Shown in pieces: positions 36,056-45,851 of a DNA stretch of 64,000 bases. Location of the stretch: NCBI GenBank assembly GCA_029216955.1, contig JANAVB010004101.1:259999-323998 (forward strand), in the 5' to 3' direction. Within the stretch, counting starts at the first letter, position 1; the number at the start of each line of letters is the position of its first letter. The stretch is from Iris pallida. Taxonomy: Eukaryota > Streptophyta > Magnoliopsida > Asparagales > Iridaceae. The notes below the pieces were generated by a model. It saw nothing but the letters and a program-made list of their open reading frames with translations. It was not told the origin of the DNA and ran no database searches. Position numbers and translations under genes: made by a program.

Positions 36056-37330
36056 ACTAAAAGCAAGTGGATCCTCGATAGCGGATGTTCGCGGCACATG
36101 ACTGGTGATGCATCTTTGTTTGCTACGCTTTCGATGAAGAAAGAAAGATACGTCTCCTTCGGAAACAACCTGAGAGGTGATATCATTGGAAATATTATTG
36201 TTGGTATATCTTCTTATCCTATAATAAAAGATGTTTGTCTAGTTACGGAATTGAAATATAACCTACTAAGCATAAGTCACTTGGCAGCTAATGGTTATGG
36301 CATCAATTTTATAAAAGATAAATGTACAATGCATGATATATCATCTGGTAATCCCGTATATGAAGAGATTAGAGAAGACAATATTTATGTTTTCTTTCTA
36401 GAGAGTACTAATAATACAGGAAGATGCCTAGCAGCAAACTTATATGAAGACTGGATATGGCATATGAGGCTAGGACATGCTAATATGTACACTATCTCAC
36501 GGCTAAGCACTAAAAAGTTGGTAAAAGGACTCTCTGAGATATTATTAAGAGAGATATGGTATGTGCAAACTGTGAAAAGAACAATGCACATAGGTCTACA
36601 TTTAAATCCATCAACCCTGTAAGTACTTCTAGACCTTTGCAGTTGATACATATAGATTTATTTGGTCCTAGTAGAGTCGCTAGTCTTGGCGGTAAGCTCT
36701 ACGCCTTTGTTATTGTTGATGATTTCTTTCGCTTTACTTGGGTTTACTTTTTATTAAACAAAAGTGATACAATTTTTGAATTTCAGATATTCTGTAAAAA
36801 GGTACAAAACAAAAAAGGATTCATGATTACTCGTATCTGAAGTGATCATGGTGGCAAATTCAAAAATACTGATTTCAAAAAGTTTTATGATGATAGTGGA
36901 TATTACCACGAGTTTACTTGTCCTAGAACTCCTCAATAGAATTGTGTTGTATAGCGAAAGAACCGTACTCTAAGTGAGATGACTAGAGTCATGTTGAATC
37001 AGCATAATCTTCCTAAATATTTTTGGGCAGAAGCTGTTAGTACAGCCTGTCATGTTTTAAATAGGGTGTTAATTAGACCTATCTCAAAGAAAATACCTTA
37101 TGAACTTTGGTTTGGAAGAATTCCAAATATTTTATATTTTAAAGATTTTGGATGTCGTTGTTTTATTCTAAACACTAAGGACAACTTGGGAAAGTTCGAC
37201 TCTAAAGCAGATGAATGGATATTTCTCGGATATGCTGCTAAGAGTAAGGGGATATAGAATTTTCAATAAAATATCTATGATTATTGAAGAATCCATTAAC
37301 GTTACTTTTGATGAGCTCAATAGTCACATA
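36035..37330 (+). pseudogene. pol: COP-1 protease and integrase
   Basis: Protease motif WILDSGCSRHMTGD at 36068-36109 holds the catalytic Asp. The GAG-pre-integrase segment follows (IWHMRLGHANMYTISRL, 36457-36507), with one His/Cys site seen. The integrase core has LQLIHIDLFGPSRVASLGG near 36640-36690 and SDHGGKFKN near 36841. A broken segment at 36900-36960 has TAGs where Gln and Glu are expected (NCVV-stop-RKNRTLSE), and then PKYFWAEAVSTACHVLNR and FLGYAAKSKG follow. Breaks include a frameshift near 36560, TGA at 36838 and another frameshift near 37245. The intact protein would cut the polyprotein and insert the cDNA. Confidence 0.85.
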
Positions 37331-37479
37331 TCTAGCAGCAGTGATGATGAAGATGCACAAGCCAGAACCGATAAAATCCCGATGGAAGATCTGACTCATA
37401 GATTTGAGTCATTGAAGTTCTTGCAGATCATCCAGAGATACTCATTATAGGTGATATATCAAAAGGTGTAAGTACACGC

Positions 37480-37811
37480 TCTTCATATAGAGATACTGAA
37501 ATAACAGCTAATATAGCCTTCATTTTACAAATAGAACCTAAGAATGTAGAAGATGCTTTTAATGATGTATTTTGAATTGATGCCATACAAGAGAAACTTA
37601 ATCAATTTGAGAGAAACCAAGTTTGGGAACTCATTCCTAAACCTATTGGTATCGATAATTGGTACTAAATGGGTATTTCGAAATAAATTAAGTGAAGATA
37701 CAACAAGTTCTACGCAACAAAGCACGTTTAGTGGCACAAGGTTATAATCGAGAAGAAGGTATTGATTATGACGAGCCATATGCTCATGTTGCTATACTAG
37801 AAGCTATCCGC
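37480..37811 (+). pseudogene. pol: COP-1 reverse transcriptase, N-terminal end only
   Basis: Fragments in several frames match the start of copia [44 protein letters not shown], then [20 protein letters not shown] and LEAIR. The catalytic part is absent because TAT-2 begins at 37812, directly after the codon stretch for EAIR. Frameshifts and stops are frequent. Confidence 0.85.
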
Positions 37812-38848
37812 TGTTTGCAAAGAATAAAAGTTTATTACAAACTAAGAAAAGAGTACAGGAGTACAATTGATTTATGGGGAAGTACAACTATAAGAATCTG
37901 ATCAGAAGACGATCACTTTATCCCTTGGACGATGTGATATCGAAGACACGAGCCTCTGGAGAATGCAGCAACACTTTAACAAGAGATATGATCACTCTTA
38001 ATGTTTTGTTATTGATTTGAAACCCTATTTATAGAGTTCTTGAAATAACTGTTTAGTAGTTATTCTGGATTGTGCACACTTCAGGTTGCATGCCTCATGT
38101 TCACTTGCACAAACGGTTGTACTAACTACTGTGGATGCGTGACATCATTTGATTGAGATGTGCGTGATTGTGGGCAGTGTAGTGGGCATGTTCTACGAAG
38201 TTAGTGGCTTGCGCGCTATGTCACTCTGTCCTGAACACTATTTGATCACTTTGTGCATGCTTCATCAGGTTGCGCATGGGCGCAATACAATAACCTACAC
38301 GAGCGGCTTGCACCAACTACTGTAGTCGCGTGGCATCATTTGATTGAGATGCGCATGGTCGTGGACAGTGTAGTGGGCACGCTCTACGAAGTTGATGGCT
38401 TGTGTGCCACGTCACCCTGTTTTTAAAATAAGAGTTGATCAAGTGGCACCAATTTGTTAGGCTGCACATAGGCGCAACTCAACGACTGGCACCTTTGACT
38501 AGGTCTTTTGTGCTGTACTGATTAATCTTCATGCCATTCAATGACTTGCACAAACCAGCTGTTAGCATTAATTACATGCTGATAAAATCTTCTCGAGCGC
38601 GCGTTGCGCGGGATTCAAATAGATTTTCCTTAATCTCTGTGCTGTCAGTTGTCAGGAAATAATGATGCCGTTATAGCATTTCGAGAAAGTGTGCCACGTG
38701 TGGCTCCGCGTACGCTGACCCCAGCGCAACCTGGCGTTGGCGCAACCTGATGTTGCGCAACTTGAATGTTTGGCGCATCATAATGTTTTGGCACCATCAG
38801 ATGATTGAACACTTAATGTATGGCGCATCTTAATTTTTAGGCTCTACA
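37812..38848 (-). repeat. TAT-2 family LTR copy R1, 1037 bp
   Basis: Left end TGTTTGCAAAG, right end CTCTACA. In element orientation it is TGTAGAGCC...CTTTGCAAACA. Followed on the right by a polypurine tract (minus strand CTTTAAGGGGGTCT), so R1 is a 3' LTR. It abuts the COP-1 RT on the left. Confidence 0.9.
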
Positions 38849-38862
38849 AGACCCCCTTAAAG
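38849..38862 (-). other. Polypurine tract beside R1
   Basis: Minus strand CTTTAAGGGGGTCT directly before TGTAGAGCC, the expected plus-strand primer site. Confidence 0.7.
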
Positions 38863-39048
38863 TTTTTGAAACTTGAAAATACTATATTTTGAAATACTTT
38901 GAGTTATGCTAGTTTTGTTTGGATTGTGCCAGTCAATGCTCAACCTTCATAATAAATTTCTTCTCGAAAACATTTGATCTCCTCTTCGTTTTCCCGAGTT
39001 TTATTGATGATGTTCGATTTCCCATGGGGAATATGAAGCATTGGTTGG

Positions 39049-39178
39049 TTATATATATAGGGAGAGGTCCATGTACTCATTCCTCACTCTTGTACTTCCG
39101 TGGCACCTAAGAAGAAGGAGATGGCGATCGGCGTTAATGTCGAAGTGAAAGCTCAAGAGACAAGGCCTGACACTGATT
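39049..39178 (+). pseudogene. Truncated copy of antisense gene 1 in the miniature element
   Basis: TATA box TTATATATATAG (39049-39060), short 5' part, then the start of the ORF at 39100 as GTGGCACCTAAG where the full copy has ATGGCACCTAAG. Homology to 41636-41710 ends near 39175 and fuses to sequence matching 49188 onward. Confidence 0.7.
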
Positions 39179-39280
39179 TATAGAAATAAGGCGTATGTTG
39201 TAGACGTGCGCCTGAAATTCTGAGGAGAGGCGCACACTGCAATCCAGTATTTGACTTCGGTCAGAGGCACATGTTTTATC

Positions 39281-39296
39281 CCCAGCAGAGTCTCCA
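39281..39296 (-). other. Primer-binding site of the miniature Tat element
   Basis: Minus strand TGGAGACTCTGCTGGG, 3 bp from the R2 end. It looks like the complement of a tRNA-Arg-type 3' end with changes; the tRNA assignment is tentative. Confidence 0.55.
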
Positions 39297-39299
39297 TTT

Positions 39300-40339
39300 T
39301 GTTTGCAAAGAACAAAAGTTTTATTACAAACTAAGAAAAAGAGTACATGAGTACATTTAATTTCTGGGGAAGTATAACTATAGAAATTTGATCAGAAGAC
39401 GATTACTTTATCCCTTGGACGATGTGATATCGAAGATACGAGCTCTGGAGAATGCAGCAGCACTTTAACAGGAGATTATGATCACCCTTCATGTTTTGTG
39501 ATTGATTTAAAACTCTATTTATAGAGTTCTTGAAATAAATGCTTAGTAGTTATTCTGGATTACTTACACTTCAGGTTGCGTGCCTCTTGTTCACTTTCGC
39601 AAACGGTTGTACTAACTATTGTGGACGTATAGCATCGTTTGATTGAGATGCACGTGATCGTGGGCAGTATAGTGGGCATGTTCTATGAAGTTAGTGGCTT
39701 GCGCGCTATGTCACTCTGACCTGAACACCATTTGATCACTTTGGGCGTGCTTCATCAGGTTGCGCATGGGCGCAATACAACAACCTGCACGAGCAGTTTG
39801 CACCAATTGCTGTAGATGCGTGGCATCGTTTGATTAAGATATACATGGTCATGGACAGTATAGTGGGCACGCTCTGCGAAGTTGATGGCTTGTACGCTAC
39901 GTCACCCTGCTTTAAAAAAAGAGTTGATCAAGTGGCGCCAATTTGTCAGGATGCGCATAGGCATAACTCAATGACTGGCACCTTCGACTAGGTCTTATGT
40001 GCTATACTGATTAATCCTCGTGCCATTCAGTGACTTGCGTGAACCACCTGTCAGCATTAATTACATGCTGACAAAATCTTCTCGAGCGTCGCGTTGTGCG
40101 GGATTCGAATGGATTTTCTTTAATCTTCGTGCTGTCAGTTGTCAGGAAATGATGACACCGTTACAGCTTCTCGAGAAAGTGTGCCACGTGTCGCTCCGTG
40201 CACCCTGACTCCAGCACAACCTGACATTGGCGCAATTTGATGCTGCACAACTTGAATGTTTGGCGCAACATAATGTTTTGGCGCCATCAGATGATTAAGC
40301 ACTTTATTGGGTGGCACATCTTAATTTTTAGGCTCTATA
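39300..40339 (-). repeat. TAT-2 family LTR copy R2, 1040 bp
   Basis: Left end TGTTTGCAAAG, right end CTCTATA, so the TG start in element orientation has become TA. One base (40340) separates it from R3. Diverged from R1 and R3 by many substitutions. Confidence 0.9.
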
Positions 40340-40340
40340 T

Positions 40341-41380
40341 TGTTTACAAAAAATAAAAATTTTACTACAAACTAACAAAAAGAGTACAGGAGTACAATTG
40401 ATTTCTGTGGAAGTACAACTATAGGAATTTGATCATAAGACGATTACTTTATCCCTTGGACGATGTGATATCGAAGACACGAGCCTCTGGAGAATGCAAC
40501 AACACTTTACCAGGAGATTATGATCACTCTTCATGTTTTTGATTGATTTGAAACTCTATTTATAGAGTTCTTGAAATAACTATTTAGTAGTTATTTTGGA
40601 TTGCGCGCACTTCAGGTTGCGTGCCTCCTGTTCACTTGCACAAACGGTTATACTAACTGTTGTGGATGCGTAGCATTGTTTGATTGAGATGTGCGTGGTC
40701 GTGGGCAGTGTAGTGGACATGTTCTGTGAAGTTTGTAGCTTGTGAGCCACGTCACTCAGTCCTGAACACCATTTGATTACTTTGCGTGTTTCATCATGTT
40801 GCGCATGGGCGCAATACAACAACCTGTGCGAGTGGTTTGAACCAACTGCTGTAGATGCATGGCATCGTTTGATTGAGATACGCATGGTCGTGGGCAGTGT
40901 AGTGGGTACGCTCTGCGAAGTTGATGGCTTGCGCGCCACGTCATCCTATTTTTTAAAATAAGAGTTGATCAAGTGGCACCAATTTGTCAGGCTGCAGATA
41001 GGCGCAACTCAATGACAGACGCCTTTGACTAGGTCTTCTGTGCTGTACTGATTAATTCTCGCGCCATTCAGTGACTTACGCGAACCAGTTGTCAGTATTA
41101 ATTACATGCTGACAAAATCTTTTCGAATGCCGTATTGCACGGGATTCGAATGGATTTTCCTTAATCTCCGTGTTGTCAGTTGTCAGGAAATAATGACGTC
41201 ATCACAGCTTATCAAGGAAGTGCACCACGTGTCGCTCCGCGCACCCTGACTCCAGTGCAACCTGGCGTTGGCTCAACCTGATACTGCGCAACTTGAATAT
41301 TTGGTGCAACATAATATTTTGGCACCATCAGATGACTGAGCACTTTAATGGGTGGCGCATCTTAATTTTTAGGCACTACA
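40341..41380 (-). repeat. TAT-2 family LTR copy R3, 1040 bp; 3' LTR of TAT-2
   Basis: Left end TGTTTACAAAA, right end GCACTACA, followed by polypurine tract 41381-41394 (minus strand CTTTGAAGGGGGTCT). The latter connects it to the TAT-2 interior. Longest ORFs in all three LTRs are under 120 codons and not conserved. Confidence 0.9.
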
Positions 41381-41394
41381 AGACCCCCTTCAAA
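41381..41394 (-). other. Polypurine tract of TAT-2
   Basis: Minus strand TTTGAAGGGGGTCT directly before the LTR start TGTAGTGCC. Confidence 0.7.
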
Positions 41395-41584
41395 GTTTTT
41401 AAAACTTGAAAATACTTCAAAGTTTTGAAATACTTTGAATTACGCTAGTTTTGTTTGGATTGCGCCAGTCAATGCTCAACCGTTATAATAAATTTCTTCT
41501 CGAAAACATTCGATCTCCTCTTCGTCTTCCCGAGTTTCATTGATGATGTTCGATTTTCCTTAGGGAATATGAAGCATTGGTTGG

Positions 41585-41596
41585 TTATATATATAG
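41585..41596 (+). promoter_or_regulatory. TATA box of antisense gene 1
   Basis: TTATATATATAG, 40 bp before the ATG at 41636, on the strand opposite to TAT-2 gag-pol. The same box and spacing occur at 39049 in the miniature copy. Confidence 0.55.
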
Positions 41597-41635
41597 GGAG
41601 AGGTCCATGTACTCATTCCTCACTCTTGTATTTCT

Positions 41636-41944
41636 ATGGCACCTAAGAAGAAGGAGATGGCGACCGACGTTAATGCTGATGTGAAAGCTCAGGAGACAAG
41701 GCCTGACACCGCACCTAAGATCCTGTCCAAGGCTGATCGATCACTGCGAGCAAACAATTTCTTAGAATGCTTTGGATTGACCCCAACACTCTTTGATCGT
41801 CTGAATGGTGGTCCTTCGTCCTCTTCTGAAGAGCGCGGTGACGCAGAATGATTTCTTCGTCTGATGCATCGTTCAGGGATTCATGATATGCACGAGTTAG
41901 GCGCTTCTTTTTGCCAAGCTGGTGAAGGAGATGAGAAGAAGTAA
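41636..41944 (+). pseudogene. Antisense gene 1 of TAT-2, about 102 codons, one stop
   Basis: The ORF starts ATGGCACCTAAG at 41636, reads 71 codons (MAPKKKEMATDVNADVKAQE, later DRSLRANNFLECFGLTPTLF), meets TGA at 41849-41851 and stays open 30 more codons to TAA at 41942. The product would be small, Lys-rich at the N-terminus and helical in the middle. A TATA box lies 40 bp upstream and AATAAA at 42034-42039, so the unit is gene-like. It lies 3' of integrase, antisense to pol, where extra ORFs of plant Tat elements are known. Function unknown. The TGA may come from CGA or TGG. Confidence 0.5.
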
Positions 41945-42033
41945 TGGTTTCTGTAGGGGCTCCACTTTTTCTTTTGTCTTTTGTGCAACTTATTTTGTAG
42001 GGACTTATTTTTCCTTTTCTTATGTAAGAAAAG

Positions 42034-42039
42034 AATAAA
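42034..42039 (+). terminator. Polyadenylation signal candidate for antisense gene 1
   Basis: AATAAA about 90 bp after the final TAA, in an A/T-rich context. Confidence 0.4.
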
Positions 42040-42756
42040 AAATTATTTCTGACGCCCTTCTGCAAACCTTTTCGTGTGATCTGTTTAGTGGCGCGTGGGA
42101 ATGCACTATTTTGACCAAATCAAATATTTGCTATTTTTCGAAGAACATGTGGCAGTTTTTGTGTGGTTTGAGTACCTTTCATTTAGGTACTGTCACGACC
42201 CGCACCCGATTTTCGGGCGCGAGCTCGTGAGCAAGCCAGCTACGTATCGAGCGGACTCCAGCCCGACTCGAGTACGTATAAGCTGTCAAGGTCATGGGTA
42301 TCAAGTCTAATCTAAACTTTATCTCAATCCACAAGAATCAAATAATCAAGAAAGAACAAGTATGGGTCATGGTCTGTAGCCCATTAGCATATTGTTCGAT
42401 TATACTCTAAGAATGATATGAGTCTATAAATAAGCAGAGTATATCATGGTACTGAATATAAAGCACGAGAAGATAATAAAAAATTAACACAAACAGATAC
42501 ATGTATCATACATCGTAATCCTCTACCATCCTGCTCTGCTAACTAACTCCATGCGATCGCTAAACCTGAAGAGATCATCAGGTCCTCAGAGGACTAGCAA
42601 GATACATAAAACATGCCTATCTAACAGTTTAATCATGCAATAATATAAACAGGAACTAGACAGGAAACTGACACGTGGCTACTGACAGGTAACTATGAAC
42701 ATGGACACGGGATCAAGTATTTATAAATGAACTGCTGGTAGATCAATGAAAACCGA

Positions 42757-42870
42757 CCCTCGCCCCGAATGTGGACTCGTAGGTCAGTTTCAAGACAAGT
42801 CACCCTCGCCCCGATTGTGGACTCGCAGGTGCAAAGGCAACCCTCGCCCCGTGTGTGGACTCACAGGTTG
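42757..42870. repeat. Three copies of a CCCTCGCCCCG(A/T) motif, left LTR of TEK-f
   Basis: CCCTCGCCCCG, then a few bases and TGTGGACTC, then (A/G)CAGGT or TAGGT, at 42757, 42803 and 42841. The right LTR has two (46419, 46457), so one unit of 46 bp was gained or lost after insertion. Confidence 0.85.
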
Positions 42871-43260
42871 TAGGAAAGACAAAGGAATAGCAGTTCACTC
42901 ACTCATACTTACAGACATGACTCAGTCAAGACACGGGTGAAGACACGACACGACCCAATCACGATACACGAGAGAACCAATCCAATATGAACTAACAAGG
43001 CTAACCATGTATAAGGACTATAGCTATACTAGCATGTACGATATACAAATCACAAGTAATAACCAACTAGTAAAACTATATACTAATAGAAATATGCATG
43101 TAAATAAACTGAAGAGGGAGGCAAGGTATACTTGCCTGGAGGTTGCACACAGATCCAACAAAATACAGTCAACTGCCAAGCCATGAAGTCCAAGTCCTCA
43201 CAACTGTCTCCGAAAGCTAAAATAAACATCGCCAACAGTCTTAGAATAGTCAAATTAGCT

Positions 43261-43440
43261 AGGATTGCCTGTCCTTAAGTCCAATTCTGGACACAGGAGC
43301 AAAACGGTAATTTCGGGCAAAAACGATGTCCGTCGTTGGACCCACTTTGCACCAAAAAGTGTGCCAGAGTTAACGGTCTTTAAAGTCGTCAAACTACATG
43401 TCTATGAATCAGGTTTTATGATACGAACCCAATGGTATGT
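43261..43440 (+). other. LTR block shared by TEK-f and TEK-b, left copy
   Basis: Inverted match to 3770-3910. It carries the start of the 78-codon ORF 43265-43501, antisense to the LTR; the right LTR copy is 46881-47117 and differs by about ten residues. Confidence 0.5.
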
Positions 43441-45260
43441 CCAGTTTTTGATTCCGAAATCAATCAAATACTCCACCAACAAATTAATTATTTTACTTTA
43501 GAAAGAAATGAACTAAGTAATTAAAAGTACTGAGTTGCCTATTTGCTTAGTGGTTAATGTGCTACTGCTCAAACTTGAGCACGATGATGTCAGTCCACTC
43601 TTTCTTCCGTTCTTATATTTCTTTATTATTTGATAATTACCACTACTTTTTATTGGAAAATGAGTCAAGTCTAGTCTATATTACAACATTACTATATACT
43701 AGTTGCCTATGCAGTACTTTATTACTAGCTTTATTCCTTATTTAGCTACAAGTGCAACATTAAAAAGAACAGAAGCTTATATGGGAAGGAGTACTATACC
43801 TTGGTCGAACACTATTCTGGGGAGTCCGTTACCAGCGGCACGCGCATGCGAGTCGTCTGCCAATGGGGTCTTGCAGGGGAGGGTGGCCGGCCAAGGCGGG
43901 GTTGGCCCAGTCGGTGTTCGCATGGAAGGTGGTGCACGGCTACGTTGTCTGTCCCGTGCGATGCTCGGCGCGACCGGTCGGAGGCGAAGCAAGCAAGACG
44001 GATCTGGCCAGCGCTCTGGTTGAGGCCTCGACGGGGCGAGTTGGCTCACGGTGAAGAGGCGGAGGCGGGCGCGGATGACATGTGGTTCCCGTGATGTTCA
44101 GGGGTATAGAGGGCTTGAGGTCGCCGGGCAAATGCGGTTGAGTGGTCGGGACGCCGGTGACGGTACGGGGGCGCACACGGGGTCGGGGTGGCACCTGTCG
44201 CAGCGGAATACCCGACAACACGCGAGGAGGATTCGACAGAGGGTCGAGACGGCACTTACCATGGAAATGCGAAGGTCGGTGATAGAGAGGGTGATTGCGC
44301 TCGTGTTGCTTCTACTCGATGTAATTGTTCTTGTCTCTCCTTTGAAAGGAAATCAGTGAACAACTAAGAAAGAGGAAGGAGAAGAAGAGTAGGTAGCGGC
44401 TGGCTTGTTTTTAGGGTTTCTTCCCTCCCTGCTCTCTCTATATAACTATATATATGATATAAATATACAGGTCTTCTCGGGTTGATGTGCTGGTTTAGTT
44501 GGGCTAGGGATTGCATGGGTCGGCCTGTGGCATGGTGGGCCGCTGGGCGGTTCAGCTGCGGAATCAAATGCAGTCATCTGTACGTACTCTATACTATGGT
44601 ATGAAGCAGATTTGTAGACAAACTATGAGGTTAATATCTAATGAATGATTCAAGTGGTGTTCCTGTGTTCCTTTGTGAAATAAAAATTATTTGTATGAGC
44701 AAATTTTACACACAATATATTGAGCAACTCCATATGTACATAAATATTAATTTAAAATCAGCTTTTTTGTATTATGCTAGGAGGATTATGAGCGACCCAA
44801 TTATGAAATTGCATACAGACAGTATAATCAAGTGCACAAATAAACCCATGTGGTTAATGAGTGTTATGTCTAAGGACCAAGTTCATGCCAACAGAAGCAA
44901 TAAGCTGTTGAATAAAGAGGGTATTTCAAACCATAAAAATTTGTTTGGTACCTATAATGTTTTCTTCATAGCAGCTCCAGGCCTAGGCCTCCTCCCCTAA
45001 AGGGTCCTCAATTTTCCTGAAACAACAATTTTTTTTATACCCAGGAAAACGTTATGTGCCTGGAAAAACCCCATGCTTCCTGAAAGAGAAACAAATAAAA
45101 CCTAGAAGAAGAAAAATGCCACCCATATTTCTAAGCCCTCTTCATATTCTCCTACCGTAATAATTAACTAATAATCATTTATAAAATCCTAAAAAATCAC
45201 CCTTTAAATCAAATAATTAATATAAAAATATTTCAAAAAATTTCGGGAAGGGGAGCTACA

Positions 45261-45851
45261 AATCTACCCACCTTAAAAATAATTTCGTCCTCGAAATTCT
45301 AATTCATAACTATCCCGTAAAATTCAAAGTCCACTATCACCTTAATCTTCTCAAATTTAATTCCTTGAAAATAACTTATATCCTCTTCCTAATCATTCTG
45401 TAACTACGAAGTCTTGAGGACTTCTACCCACCTCTGGTCACACTACTCCTCAAAACACGGTCACTAAAGTCTTATGGTTTTCTAACTAGTTGCTAACAAA
45501 TCTACTGGGCAGATATCTAGGCATATGGCATATATAATCCCTTATATTTATAAACAACCAAACATTCAATAGTCAATCAATATGTACTATAATTTAATGA
45601 TTTCTAATGAATTCTAGAGAGCACGATTGTTCGTCACTCTAAAATAGGAAGCGACGAGAATCAATGGTACGGAAAGGAAGTATAATCGAGAGCAAATATG
45701 GAGTTTTCAAAGACGTAGAGAATTTCTAGGAGAATTTTCAAAACAGTGTGGATTGAGATTTTTAAGGTTTAGTCAAAGTCGCAGGCTCGTACCGGTACAG
45801 TTACGTAACCGATACGATATGCTCTGACCTGCATGGGCCACCACAAAAACT
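45261..45851 (-). other. TEK-f interior, 591 bp: leader plus 3' tail only
   Basis: From 45851 down: 8-bp spacer, primer site, about 100 bp leader, then the same tail as TEK-b ending with CGAGGACGAAATT (45285-45297 inverted) and the polypurine stretch next to the LTR at 45260. Reads as a join of the two ends of a full element with gag-pol missing. Confidence 0.85.
45826..45843 (-). other. Primer-binding site, tRNA-Ile type (TEK-f), perfect
   Basis: On the minus strand TGGTGGCCCATGCAGGTC, 18 of 18 against the recalled plant tRNA-Ile(AAU) 3' end including CCA, 8 bp from the LTR. Confidence 0.7.

Larger units (their letters stand above)
23213..37811 (+). mobile_element. COP-1: Ty1/copia element, 5' two-thirds, split and truncated
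   Basis: Order: 5' LTR, tRNA-iMet primer site, gag with two separated CCHC knuckles, protease, integrase, start of RT. This is the Ty1/copia order; the long gag and the protease motif WILDSGCSRHMTGD suggest the SIRE/Maximus lineage. TEK-e (25384-35347) interrupts gag. TAT-2 starts at 37812 within RT. The remaining RT, RNase H and 3' LTR should lie beyond the right edge of TAT-2, outside the window. Candidate target duplication CCAAA at 23208-23212, partner not visible. Confidence 0.88.
37812..40339 (-). mobile_element. Miniature Tat derivative: R1, 451-bp interior, R2
   Basis: Two full LTRs (1037 and 1040 bp) enclose 38849-39299. The interior keeps a polypurine tract beside R1 and a primer site beside R2, so it has all cis ends of a retroelement but no gag-pol. 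Between them lies the promoter and first third of antisense gene 1 (match to 41381-41710), fused to about 105 bp matching 49188-49292. It is therefore an internally deleted copy of TAT-2-like DNA. I find no matching 5-bp target duplication for it alone. Confidence 0.8.
42191..45260 (-). repeat. TEK-f 3' LTR (left), 3.07 kb
   Basis: In element orientation TGTAGCTCCCC (45260 down) to GGGTCGTGACA (42191). TATA candidate on the minus strand at 44438-44455, followed downstream by AAACCCTAAA (44411-44420) and a GC-rich leader (43840-44260) with several overlapping ORFs of 60-106 codons that I do not regard as genes. The antisense ORF 43265-43501 (MPVLKSNSGHR start) belongs to the block shared with TEK-b. 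Confidence 0.9.

Noticed and set aside
37812..41380. 1-kb tandem satellite
   Set aside because: The three units have LTR termini, adjacent polypurine tract and primer site, and unequal spacing, so they are LTRs.
41715..42065. 116-codon minus-strand ORF opposite antisense gene 1
   Set aside because: Shadow of the plus-strand ORF and its AT-rich 3' region; no retroelement domain.
44255..44265. Donor-like ATGGTAAGT on the minus strand in TEK-f left LTR
   Set aside because: The right LTR has CAAGT at this place, so it is not conserved, and no acceptor is evident.
43703..44359. Overlapping ORFs of 60-106 codons in the GC-rich leader of the TEK-f LTR (also 47395-47984)
   Set aside because: Open in most frames on both strands because of GC content. 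Reading frames are not consistently kept between the two LTRs and no domain is seen.
45826..45843. tRNA-Ile gene
   Set aside because: Only the last 18 nt of the tRNA are matched, next to an LTR end in four places. It is a primer-binding site, not a gene.
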